From Gemmatimonadales bacterium (GTDB taxonomy: Bacteria > Gemmatimonadota > Gemmatimonadetes > Gemmatimonadales > GWC2-71-9): 64,000 nucleotides of DNA. The translations under genes were made by a program, and so were the position numbers. The DNA lies in NCBI GenBank assembly GCA_025927545.1, contig JAICLE010000001.1, positions 1 to 64,000 of the forward strand, in the 5' to 3' direction. Of the stretch, positions 49,746-58,457 are shown piece after piece (the stretch's first letter is position 1; the number at the start of each line of letters is the position of its first letter). Below the pieces are notes generated by a model. That model was given only the letters and a program-made list of their open reading frames with translations. It did no database searches and had not been told where the DNA came from.

Positions 49746-50742
49746 GTCTGTTGTTCGTTCCCGCTTCGTTCGCCCCCCAATCGCTGCCACCCCGGTACGC
49801 GCGCCGGCGATCAAGTTGCCATAGCGTCCGGGCGCTCACCAGCGCCTCTCCGGTGAAGTTGTCGGGATCGACGAGCGCGGCGGCCATGCTGGCCGTCTTG
49901 GCGCTGGCGTTGTCCGCGAAGTGGAGCACCTCCGCCTCGAGCGTCATCGGCGGCACCGCGGCGCCGAATTCCGGCTTGCCGTGGTGAGACGCGATGAGAT
50001 GGTGCAGGATCGTGAGCTCGCGGTCGGTACACGGCGCGGGGTTCTCCCGACCGACACGGCGGTCGAGCATGAGAAGGCCGAGGGCGACGTGGCCGAGCAG
50101 CGCGCCGCACTCCGTGACCTCGAAGGCTCCTTCCCACCGGTAGGACTCCAGCTTGCCAATGTCATGCAGCAGCGCGCCGGCAAGGACGAGCTCTGGGTCG
50201 GCGCGGCACACCTTGCCGATGGCGCGCCCGATGGCCGCGACTTCGCAGGTGTGCTTGAGCAGGCCGCCGAGCTCCGCGTGGTGCCCGGCGGTGCTCGCCG
50301 GGCACGCTTCGTAGCGTCGGCGGAAATCGTCATCGGCATAGAACAGGTCGAGCAGACGCCGGAGTCGGGGCCGCTGGACTTCGCCACGCCAGCGGTCGAG
50401 GGTGTCCCAGTAGGGGGCCACCTCGCCCACGGAGGGGAGGAGCTGGCGCCAGTCGATCGTGCCGCGCGGCAGCACCCGGATGGAGCTGACCTTGAGTTGG
50501 CGCCGCCCGTTGTACTGCCCGACCTCACCGATGACCTGGGCCACATCGCCCCGCGCGACTCCCGCGATACGCGGTTGATCCTCCGCCCAGAACGGCGCGG
50601 TAACCAGCTGGCCGTGACAATTGCCGAGCGTGAGCGTGGTGAAGCCGCCGCGGGCCGACTCGCGCTGATCGATCTCGAGCACGAGCAGCGAATCCTGCAC
50701 GCGGTCGCCGAGGGCCAACTGCTTCAGGTCGGGTGGTGGCAT
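49741..50742 (-). CDS. OB-fold plus HD-domain nuclease, YhaM-like 3'-5' exoribonuclease
   Basis: N-terminal OB-like LTLGNCHGQLVTAPFWAEDQPRIAGVARGDVAQVIGEVGQYNG; HHAELGGLLKHTCEVA; LAGALLHDIGKLESY. Confidence 0.85.
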   Translation of the reverse strand: MPPPDLKQLALGDRVQDSLLVLEIDQRESARGGFTTLTLGNCHGQLVTAPFWAEDQPRIAGVARGDVAQVIGEVGQYNGRRQLKVSSIRVLPRGTIDWRQLLPSVGEVAPYWDTLDRWRGEVQRPRLRRLLDLFYADDDFRRRYEACPASTAGHHAELGGLLKHTCEVAAIGRAIGKVCRADPELVLAGALLHDIGKLESYRWEGAFEVTECGALLGHVALGLLMLDRRVGRENPAPCTDRELTILHHLIASHHGKPEFGAAVPPMTLEAEVLHFADNASAKTASMAAALVDPDNFTGEALVSARTLWQLDRRRAYRGGSDWGANEAGTNNRR

Positions 50743-50820
50743 GCCGGAACTCGGGTGTGGGAAGTGGCCAGAAGATAGGGCCGTCTGTCTCCCGCCGGAA
50801 CTCGGCTGTAGCTTGGAGCC

Positions 50821-51762
50821 ATGGCCCCGATGCACCTGCTCGTGCTCGAGCGCGACCCCGTGCGCCGCGAGGCACTCATCGGAGTGCTGCGCGCCGCCGG
50901 CCACCATGCGGTGGCGGCGCCGGACCCCTCGGCTGCCGCGGCCGCGATCGGCCAGCCGGGGTTCGACGCGCTGGTTCTCGACCTCGGGCTGCCGGAGTTG
51001 GACCCGGCGCGGCTCCGCGAGGCGCTGGTCCCGGCCGAAGCGGCGGCGCCAGGCACGCTGGACGCAGCCGAGCGCCGGCACATTGCCCTGGCGCTCCGCC
51101 ACACCGGCGGCAACAAACGGCAGGCGGCGCTGGTGCTCGGGATCTCCCGGTCGACGCTGCTTCACAAGGTGCGCAAGTATGGGCTGGCGGCCGCTCGCGT
51201 GGTGGCGGTTACACTGGTGCTGCTCACGCAGCCGACCGCCACGAGGGCTCAGGAGACTCCGGTGCCGCCCGGGCGAGTCAAGTCCGGCACGCTGTCATTT
51301 GACGGCCACGGCACCCCCGGTGACTTCATCGGACGGACCAGCACGGTATCCGGCGAGATGACCGGCGCTAGCGGCCTGGCCGGGGTGCGGGGCTGGGTCG
51401 AGGCTCCCGTGCGGACGCTGGTGACGGGGAACGGCCGCCGCGACCGGGACCTCGCGAAATCCATGGAGCCGGAAAAGTATCCCAATTTGCGATTCGACCT
51501 GCGCGGCGTGAGGACCAGGGCGGGCACTTCCGACAGCTTGCCTGTCATGCTCGAAGGCGCCCTCAGGATTCATGGAGTAAGCCGCGACGTCGCGCTTCCC
51601 GGCTACGTGCGCGCCGAGGGAGGGGCGCTGCGGGTGCGGACCGATTTCCCACTGAACCTCAAGGACTATCGGATCGGCGGGCTGTCGAAGCTGCTCGGAG
51701 CGCTCAAGATGGACGAGCACATCGAGGTGCACGTCGACCTGACCTTTGCCCCGGGGGCCTGA
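50821..51762 (+). CDS. fusion: truncated receiver - Fis-type HTH - hydrophobic/signal segment - YceI domain
   Basis: MHLLVLERDPVRREALIGVLRAAGHHAV..DALVLDLGLPELD; LRHTGGNKRQAALVLGISRSTLLHKVRKYGL; VVAVTLVLLTQPTATRAQE; SGTLSFDGHG..FIGRTSTVSGEMTG...MEPEKYPNLRFDL (YceI). Confidence 0.75.
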   Translation: MAPMHLLVLERDPVRREALIGVLRAAGHHAVAAPDPSAAAAAIGQPGFDALVLDLGLPELDPARLREALVPAEAAAPGTLDAAERRHIALALRHTGGNKRQAALVLGISRSTLLHKVRKYGLAAARVVAVTLVLLTQPTATRAQETPVPPGRVKSGTLSFDGHGTPGDFIGRTSTVSGEMTGASGLAGVRGWVEAPVRTLVTGNGRRDRDLAKSMEPEKYPNLRFDLRGVRTRAGTSDSLPVMLEGALRIHGVSRDVALPGYVRAEGGALRVRTDFPLNLKDYRIGGLSKLLGALKMDEHIEVHVDLTFAPGA

Positions 51763-51779
51763 GCACGCGGGCCACGCGC

Positions 51780-52202
51780 TCACGGCACAATGCGCACGCG
51801 GCCGAGTCGGGAGACGACGACCGTGCGCACCACCGCGCCGCGGCTCAGCTGGAACGACGCGTTGCTCAGCCCCATGCTCAGCCCCACCGGTGAGAAGGTG
51901 ATGCGCCGCTCGGGGCCGGCAAGCACCACCTGGCTGGCGGCCGGGCCCGGAGCGTGCCAGAACTCGGCGGCGCCCCGAGGCCGCATGGCGAGGTCGGTGG
52001 CATTCACGGTGAGCTCGACGACCTGGCTCCGGAGCACGGCGGCGATCCGCGCACGACGGTGGGCCGCGACGATCTCGTGAGCGGCGCGGTCCACGGCGAG
52101 GCTATCTGCCAGACGGCTGGCGCGGGGGAGGGCAATGCCGAAAAGCAGCCCCATGATGGCGAGGACGAGGGCGAGCTCGAGGAGGGTGGTGCCGCGTTGC
52201 AT
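51780..52202 (-). CDS. type IV pilin-like / GspH-FimT pseudopilin
   Basis: MQRGTTLLELALVLAIMGLLFGIALP prepilin-like N-terminus. Confidence 0.82.
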   Translation of the reverse strand: MQRGTTLLELALVLAIMGLLFGIALPRASRLADSLAVDRAAHEIVAAHRRARIAAVLRSQVVELTVNATDLAMRPRGAAEFWHAPGPAASQVVLAGPERRITFSPVGLSMGLSNASFQLSRGAVVRTVVVSRLGRVRIVP

Positions 52203-52236
52203 GGGTGCACGGTACCTCTGTTCACCCGCCCGATCG

Positions 52237-52275
52237 GGACCCAATTTCCGCTAGGGGCTGCCGGAAATTGCGTCC
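52237..52275. repeat. inverted repeat in a divergent promoter region
   Basis: ggacccaatttccg - 11 nt - cggaaattgcgtcc, 13 of 14 positions paired. Confidence 0.7.
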
Positions 52276-52328
52276 CCTTGCCTGGGGGGCGCCCGGTCGC
52301 GATACTAGCTCTGTACCCCAACCTCCTG

Positions 52329-53633
52329 ATGGAAGGACGCGCCCTGTTCACGCCGCAGCAGCTTTTCGGTGAGGCCGAGCCGTCGGTGGACGTACTGGCG
52401 CACGCTCCGTTTCTGGAACGCGCGCGGGCGGAGCACCAGCGGGAGCGAGACGTCTCAGCGCGGCTGGCGCTGGGCGCGTATCTGGTTTCACGACTGGTGG
52501 ACCGGCTGCTCGTCAAGGGAAACGACGCCGAGGCCCAGGAGGGGCTTCTCTGGCAGCTCGACGCCGTGCGCCGCCATTTGCGCGAACTGCCCACCGACCT
52601 ACCCGAGAGCGCGCATCTGCACGGCATCACGGACGCCATCATCGTGGGGGTGCAGCCGTTCGCGGGCTTGCGCCTGAGTCTGATGGCCTATGCCTACTTC
52701 CTCGAGCACGAGGGTCGGCTCGAGGAGGCGCTCGAGGTGCTCGCCCTCGCGGTACGCAGCCACGGCGGGGACGTCCCCGTGACGGACTTCGCCGCCTCGG
52801 CGCTGTTCGCCGGACGGCTCAACCGCCTGCTTGCCCGATGGACGGAGGCCACCTCCTGCTATCTGGCGGCGGAAGCGGCGGCCACCGGGGACGCCGATCG
52901 CGCGCTGGCGCTCCGCGCTCAGCTGGGCAGAAGCGCTGTGCTGCGCGGGCAGGGCAACCTCCCCCTGGCGCGGGCCACGGCCGGGTCGGTCATCGAGGCC
53001 GCCGCAGCCGCCGGGCTCCGCGATGTACAGGCCATGGCCCTGACCGACCTCGGGGCCGTCCATGCGCTGGAGGGGTGCCGGGTCGAAGCGCTCCAGGCCA
53101 ACTACCGGGCGTTTCTTCTGACCGAGGACGAGTTGCAGCGCATGCGGGTGCTGGGTGATCTCGGCATCGGCCTCAAGGAGATCGGCGCGATCGACGCCGC
53201 GCGCGTGGCATTCGAGATCGTGGTTCACGCGCGAACGAGCTTCCTGGTGCACACCAACGCCCTGCTCGAGTTGATGGAGCTCGAGTCGAGCGTCCGCAAC
53301 CGGATCGCGTTCGAGCGCCGGCGCGTCGAGGCAGAGCGCATGCGGGACCGCATGCCCCCCAGCATGCTGGTGGACCTGCACTATAAGGCCGGCGTCGGAT
53401 TGGCGCGGTTCGGGCAGCTCGGCCGCGGGCGGCAGTTGCTCCGGACGGCCGTGGAGGTCGCCGAGGCCCACCAACTCAACGCCTGGTATTTCCGGCTCGA
53501 GAAGGTGCTCGCGAACCTGGCGGGCTGCGAGGCTCCGGAGCCCGAGCCTATTTCGGAGCCGGGGCTGGAAGCGCTGCCGGCAGTCCGGGAAGTAGCGGTC
53601 GGGCTCCGCGAGTACGCCGGTTCGGCAACCTAG
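52329..53633 (+). CDS. TPR-repeat protein
   Basis: Multiple helical repeats (LMAYAYFLEHEGRLEEALEVLALAV; MALTDLGAVHALEGCRVEALQANYRAFL). Confidence 0.7.
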   Translation: MEGRALFTPQQLFGEAEPSVDVLAHAPFLERARAEHQRERDVSARLALGAYLVSRLVDRLLVKGNDAEAQEGLLWQLDAVRRHLRELPTDLPESAHLHGITDAIIVGVQPFAGLRLSLMAYAYFLEHEGRLEEALEVLALAVRSHGGDVPVTDFAASALFAGRLNRLLARWTEATSCYLAAEAAATGDADRALALRAQLGRSAVLRGQGNLPLARATAGSVIEAAAAAGLRDVQAMALTDLGAVHALEGCRVEALQANYRAFLLTEDELQRMRVLGDLGIGLKEIGAIDAARVAFEIVVHARTSFLVHTNALLELMELESSVRNRIAFERRRVEAERMRDRMPPSMLVDLHYKAGVGLARFGQLGRGRQLLRTAVEVAEAHQLNAWYFRLEKVLANLAGCEAPEPEPISEPGLEALPAVREVAVGLREYAGSAT

Positions 53634-53773
53634 TTATTGGAGCCCTGGTTCTCGAACGCAGGCGCGGTCTGGTCCGACGGACCCATGGCATCGTTCCGCG
53701 TGCACGCGGTGGAGGTGATGCCGGCGATGGTCAGTGAGGCAAGCAGGATCCACTTGGTGGTCGTGCGAGACAT
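53630..53773 (-). CDS. small lipoprotein/peptide (47 aa)
   Basis: MSRTTTKWILLASLTIAGITSTACTRNDAMGPSDQTAPAFENQGSNN; lipobox-like TSTAC; stop shares CTAG with the convergent TPR gene. Confidence 0.6.
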   Translation of the reverse strand: MSRTTTKWILLASLTIAGITSTACTRNDAMGPSDQTAPAFENQGSNN

Positions 53774-53853
53774 GGTCGGTTCCTTTCGGTCTGACGGGCG
53801 AGCGTGAGGGGTAGGGTCAATCTGGGGTGAAAGCGCGGGCCCGTTTAGGCCCT

Positions 53854-53884
53854 TTTTGCGACAAATAGGGGCCGTTTTGCGACA
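53854..53884. promoter_or_regulatory. direct repeat TTTTGCGACA x2, 21 bp period
   Basis: TTTTGCGACA at 53854-53863 and 53875-53884, immediately upstream of the AraC-family gene. Confidence 0.65.
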
Positions 53885-53900
53885 TTTGCTTCTTGCCGCC

Positions 53901-54680
53901 GTGCCCACCGAGCGCCTTTTCAGGCTACGCTCCCTCGATCCCGACCGGTTCGTCTGGGAGGCCGTGGGGACGTGGCCGGAGGCGGTGGAGGCCATCCGCG
54001 CCAAGCCGGTGCAGATGGCGGTCGTCGACCCGTTGCTGGGCGGGACCGTACCTCGGACGCATGGCATCGGGCGGCTGCGGCAGTTCTTCCCCTCGCTCCC
54101 GCTCCTGGTGTACACCGAGCTGGCTCCCGCCACGGCGGGCGCCTTGCTGGAGCTCGGCCGCACGGGAATTCGCCGGGTAGTGGTGCACCGTTTCGAGGAT
54201 ACGCCCGGCGCCCTGCGCACCGCGCTGCTGGCCGAGCTGGAGCAGAGCGCCTCGCAACAGGTGCTCCTGGGGCTAGGGCCGCTGCTCCACGAGCTGCCCG
54301 CCTCCCTGCGGCTCGCGCTCGAGCAGATGCTGCACGCGACCGGAGACGGTCCGACGGTCACGGCGCTGGCCGAGCGGGCGCGGCTGACGCGCCGGACCTG
54401 CGAACGCTGGTTCACCAAGGTGGGCCTCCCCTCGCCGCGCGTGGTGATGGTGCTGGCCCGCCTGCTCTACGCACATCGGCTGCTGCTCGACCCGGGGTAT
54501 ACCGTGGAGGACGTGGCCATCAAGCTCGGCTACAGCAAGACCAAGACGTTGCAGATGCACCTCCGGGCTGCCTTCGGGTGCACGGCGGGTGAGCTGCGGG
54601 TGTCACTCACGACTGATGACGCCCTGGCGGCGGTTACCGATCGCTACCTCCGGCCGCTCAGCCGGGCCGCCGCGTCGTGA
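53901..54680 (+). CDS. AraC-family transcriptional regulator with receiver-like N-terminus
   Basis: GTG start; LAERARLTRRTCERWFTKVG...LLLDPGYTVEDVAIKLGYSKTKTLQMHLRAAFGCTAGELR. Confidence 0.8.
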   Translation: MPTERLFRLRSLDPDRFVWEAVGTWPEAVEAIRAKPVQMAVVDPLLGGTVPRTHGIGRLRQFFPSLPLLVYTELAPATAGALLELGRTGIRRVVVHRFEDTPGALRTALLAELEQSASQQVLLGLGPLLHELPASLRLALEQMLHATGDGPTVTALAERARLTRRTCERWFTKVGLPSPRVVMVLARLLYAHRLLLDPGYTVEDVAIKLGYSKTKTLQMHLRAAFGCTAGELRVSLTTDDALAAVTDRYLRPLSRAAAS

Positions 54681-55078
54681 CCTCGCGAGTGCTGATCGTC
54701 GACGACGAGCCCGCGCTGCGGCGCGCGCTGGACCGCGCGCTGCGCGGAGTCGGATGCGAGGTGGTCACTGCCGGGGACGCGCACCTGGCCTATCAGGTGC
54801 TGGACGAGACCGACGTCGATCTCGTGCTCCTCGATCTGCATCTGCCGCAGATGTCCGGCGACACCTTCTTCCTCGCACTCACTCGCCGCTGGCCCCGGCT
54901 CGCCGACCGGATCATCCTCATGACCGGGGACAGCTTCCCCGAGACTGAGCACTGGCCGGCCGAACTGCTGCGCTGTCCCCTGCTGCTCAAGCCGTTCACG
55001 CTCGACGTGCTCCGGCGCACCGTCCTCGAGGTACTGGAGGGACCCGCCGAGCGGCGCGCTGGAAATGGGCCGGCATGA
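54677..55078 (+). CDS. single-domain response regulator
   Basis: RVLIVDDEPALRRAL; LVLLDLHLPQMSGD; LLLKPFTLDVLRRTV. Confidence 0.92.
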   Translation: MTSRVLIVDDEPALRRALDRALRGVGCEVVTAGDAHLAYQVLDETDVDLVLLDLHLPQMSGDTFFLALTRRWPRLADRIILMTGDSFPETEHWPAELLRCPLLLKPFTLDVLRRTVLEVLEGPAERRAGNGPA

Positions 55079-55713
55079 CCGCCGGGCTGTCGGTCGCCGC
55101 GCCGCCGGATCCGCTCGCCACGTTGCGCGAGTACAGCGCGCTTGCGCCTTGGGGGCTCCGCGATCTGGCCGCTCTGTCCGCCGGCGTGCTCGACGCGTCC
55201 GGCGTTGTGCCGGTCAACGCCGCGGCGCGCGCCCGCCCCAGCGAGCGCACCATCCGGTTCTACGTCGCCCGGGGGCTCGTGAGTCCGCCGGACGGCCGGG
55301 GTACCGCCGCGGTGTACTCGTACCGCCATCTGCTCCAGGTCCTGGCCATCAAGCTGCGCCAGATGGAGGGCGCGACTCTCGAAACGATGACCCGTGAGTT
55401 CGCCGGACTCACGGGCGACCTCATCGAGCGCCGTGTGGCCGGGGTGCTCGGGCCGGCGCTGCCACGGCCCGACCGGCTGGCGCTGCTGCAGGCGCCGGGC
55501 ACCGGGCGCGGCCGGGTGGGCCGGGCGGTGCTCGGCTGGCTGGCTCCGGTCGAAGGCGCCGCCGGCGTGGCCTCGTCGTGCCGCCGCATCCCCCTCGGGC
55601 CAGGCATCGAAGTGCTCGTCGACGAGCGGCACCCCGTGCTCCGGCTCAACGGCGACATTGCCGCCATCACGGAGGTCTTTCGCCAGGCCCTCGCCGGACT
55701 GGTGGCGCCATAA
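55075..55713 (+). CDS. MerR-family transcriptional regulator
   Basis: SERTIRFYVARGLVSPPDGRGTAAVYSYRHLLQVLAIKLRQMEG. Confidence 0.85.
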   Translation: MTAGLSVAAPPDPLATLREYSALAPWGLRDLAALSAGVLDASGVVPVNAAARARPSERTIRFYVARGLVSPPDGRGTAAVYSYRHLLQVLAIKLRQMEGATLETMTREFAGLTGDLIERRVAGVLGPALPRPDRLALLQAPGTGRGRVGRAVLGWLAPVEGAAGVASSCRRIPLGPGIEVLVDERHPVLRLNGDIAAITEVFRQALAGLVAP

Positions 55714-55737
55714 CCCCTCTCGCCGCAAGGACCGCCC

Positions 55738-56313
55738 ATGGCCGCCGCGCTCATCCTGCTGGTTCTCCTCGCTGCCGTGGCTCTCTGGATCATCGGCGCC
55801 TATAACGGACTCATCGGGCTCAAGAACCAGGTCGCCAACGCCTGGAAGCAGATCGACGTCCAGCTCAAGCGCCGCCATGACCTGATCCCCAACCTGGTCA
55901 ACACGGTGAAAGGCGCCATGGACTTCGAGCGGGGAACGCTCGAAGCAGTAATCAGCGCCCGCAACAAGGCGGTCAGCGCCACCGGCGTCCGGCAGACGGC
56001 GCACGCCGAAGACGAGTTGACCCAGGCCCTCGGCCGCCTGTTCGCGCTGGCCGAGGCGTACCCCGACCTCAAGGCGACGGGGAACGTGGCACAACTGCAG
56101 GAGGAGCTGACGAGCACGGAGAACAAGATCGGATTCGCTCGGCAGCTCTACAACGACGTCGCGACGCAGTACAACATCCGGCAGGCGACCTTCCCCACGA
56201 TGCTGGTGGCCGGCATGGCAAAGGCGGCGCCCGCAGAGTTGTGGCAGATCACCGACGGTGCGGAGCGTGAAGTGCCGGTGGTCGACCTGTCGGCCGACAA
56301 ACCGGCCCCGTGA
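55738..56313 (+). CDS. lemA: LemA family protein
   Basis: YNGLIGLKNQVANAWKQIDVQLKRRHDLIPNLVNTVKG. Confidence 0.95.
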   Translation: MAAALILLVLLAAVALWIIGAYNGLIGLKNQVANAWKQIDVQLKRRHDLIPNLVNTVKGAMDFERGTLEAVISARNKAVSATGVRQTAHAEDELTQALGRLFALAEAYPDLKATGNVAQLQEELTSTENKIGFARQLYNDVATQYNIRQATFPTMLVAGMAKAAPAELWQITDGAEREVPVVDLSADKPAP

Positions 56314-57344
56314 GCGGGGACGCCAACCTCTTCGCGCAGCAGGAGGCCAACCGGCGCCGCTCGAGCTGGCTCGTCGTCGGGTTCATCGTGTTCTTCGCCT
56401 GGGTCGGGTTCGGCGGCGACCTGGCCTTCGGGCTCCTCACCGCAGACGCGCCGCCGACCGCGTATCATCACGTTTTCCCCCTCATCGGCATCGCCACCAC
56501 GCTCGCCGCCGGCGGGATCTGCTGGCATTCCTGGCGCTATGGCGCGGAGCGGGTGCTCTGGTCCACCGGCGCGCGCGAGATCCTCGACCCCCGGACCCAG
56601 GAGCAGCGGCAACTGGTCAACGTGGTCGAGGAGATGGCCATCGCCGCGGGGCTGCCGAAGCCCCGGATCTGGGTGGTCCCGGACGAGGACCCGAACGCGT
56701 TCGCCACCGGGCGCGACGCGGCGACGGCCAGCATCGCGGTGACCGAGGGACTGCTCCGGACGCTCTCGCGCGACGAGCTGCAGGGTGTCGTTGCCCACGA
56801 GATGGCCCATGTGCGCAACCTCGACGTGCGGCTGATGACGTTGCTCGCGGGCATGGTCGGCGCCATCGCCCTCATGTCGGACGGCATGGGGCGCATGATA
56901 CGGGGCACGGGCAACTCTGGGGGCGGCGGCCGTGGGCGGGCCAAGGGAGGGAACCCGCTTGCGCTGGTGATCCTGGGGCTCTGGCTGCTCACCCTGGTCG
57001 CAGCTCCGGTCATCTCCCGGGTCCTGGCGTTGGCCGTAAGCCGGAAGCGCGAGTACCTGGCCGACGCCACCGGCGCCCAGCTCACCCGTAACCCGATGGC
57101 GCTCGCTTCCGCCCTCGAGAAGCTCGCGGCCGCCGGCTCGCCGACGCGGGCCATCACCCGCGGCGCCGCGCACCTCTGCATCATAGATCCGGCGCCGGGC
57201 GTGCTGGCCTCACGCGAGGGGTTGCTGGCCGACACGCTGGCCTCGCATCCGCCGATTCGCCAGCGGATCATCCGGCTCCAGGCCATGGCCTATGCGGAGG
57301 CCAAGCGCACGGGTGAGCCCGCCGGTCAGGTCCCGCCGGGCTGA
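56310..57344 (+). CDS. M48 family (HtpX-like) metalloprotease
   Basis: GVVAHEMAHVRNLDVRLMTL (HExxH); four TM segments; KREYLADATGAQLTRNP. Confidence 0.92.
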   Translation: MSGDANLFAQQEANRRRSSWLVVGFIVFFAWVGFGGDLAFGLLTADAPPTAYHHVFPLIGIATTLAAGGICWHSWRYGAERVLWSTGAREILDPRTQEQRQLVNVVEEMAIAAGLPKPRIWVVPDEDPNAFATGRDAATASIAVTEGLLRTLSRDELQGVVAHEMAHVRNLDVRLMTLLAGMVGAIALMSDGMGRMIRGTGNSGGGGRGRAKGGNPLALVILGLWLLTLVAAPVISRVLALAVSRKREYLADATGAQLTRNPMALASALEKLAAAGSPTRAITRGAAHLCIIDPAPGVLASREGLLADTLASHPPIRQRIIRLQAMAYAEAKRTGEPAGQVPPG

Positions 57345-57366
57345 TCGCGCCGCCCGGCGCCTCCAC

Positions 57367-58371
57367 TCACCGGCCGCCGGCCACCACGGCGCCGAGTGCG
57401 GCGTGGATCGCGGGGTCGATCGCGGTGCCCACCAGATCGCGCATCCGCTCCACCGCCTCCTCGGGCCGCATCTTCTCCTGATACGAGCGGTCGGTGGTAA
57501 GGGCGTCGTAGATCTCGACCGCGCCGATGATGCGGGCGCCGAGGGGAATCGCCTCCCCGGCAAGGCGATCGGGGTAGCCGAACCCATCCCACCGCTCGTG
57601 ATGGCTCCGGACGTAGTCGATCACGTGTCGCAGGTGGACCAGCGGCGCCAGAATCCGGCAGCCCACCAGCACGTGCCGCTTTACGTGCTCGTACTCCTCG
57701 TCGGAGAGCGGGCCCGGCTTGCTCAGGATCTCGTCCCGAATACCGACCTTGCCGATGTCGTGCAGGCGGCCGGCGGTGCGGACGGCCGCGACCTCCTCGC
57801 CGGACACCCCCAGATGCGCCGCCACAGCGGCCGACAGGTGGGCGACCCGGGCCGAGTGCCCGAGGAGGCAGGGATCCTTGGCCTCGAGCGCGTTGACCAG
57901 CGCTTCCAGGGTGGCCATGGAGATCCGCTCCTGTGAGTGAGCGACCCCGGCGTCGAGCCCCGGGCCGGGCCGCTGCCGCTCGAGCATGGCCCGGCGCTGG
58001 GCGAGCGCCCGCGCCACGGCGCGGCCGAGGCGGACGAGCTCGATCGGCTTGATGAGGTAGTCGAGGGCGCCGCGCTGCATGCAGAGGGCGGCCGTGGACG
58101 CGTCGTTCACGGCCGTCAGCATCAGCAGCGCCACTCCCGGCTCCCGTTCCATGATTCGCGGGACGAGGTCGATGCCGCTGATGCCGGGGAGATTCACGTC
58201 GAGCAGGATGCCGGTGATCTTCCGCTCCGCGAGCACGTCGAGCGCGTCCTCGCCCGAGGCGGCGGCCTCGACGTCGTAGCCCTGCCGGATGAGGTACCTG
58301 AGGAGGGCGCTGCGGATTGCTTCCTCATCATCGACGACGAGGAGCGTCACGGGACCGTCCGTGGGCGACAC
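57367..58371 (-). CDS. response regulator with HD-GYP phosphodiesterase domain
   Basis: LLVVDDEEAIRSALLRYL; RLHDIGKVGIRDEILSKPGPLSDEE; HHERWDGFGYPDRLAGE. Confidence 0.95.
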   Translation of the reverse strand: MSPTDGPVTLLVVDDEEAIRSALLRYLIRQGYDVEAAASGEDALDVLAERKITGILLDVNLPGISGIDLVPRIMEREPGVALLMLTAVNDASTAALCMQRGALDYLIKPIELVRLGRAVARALAQRRAMLERQRPGPGLDAGVAHSQERISMATLEALVNALEAKDPCLLGHSARVAHLSAAVAAHLGVSGEEVAAVRTAGRLHDIGKVGIRDEILSKPGPLSDEEYEHVKRHVLVGCRILAPLVHLRHVIDYVRSHHERWDGFGYPDRLAGEAIPLGARIIGAVEIYDALTTDRSYQEKMRPEEAVERMRDLVGTAIDPAIHAALGAVVAGGR

Positions 58372-58457
58372 GCGGACTCCTCCGCCGCCTCAGGTGGGGC
58401 GGGTTTCCGATGGGATCAGGGTCCCCTGAAGGTAGGAGTCGGCGGAGGAGGGGTCAA

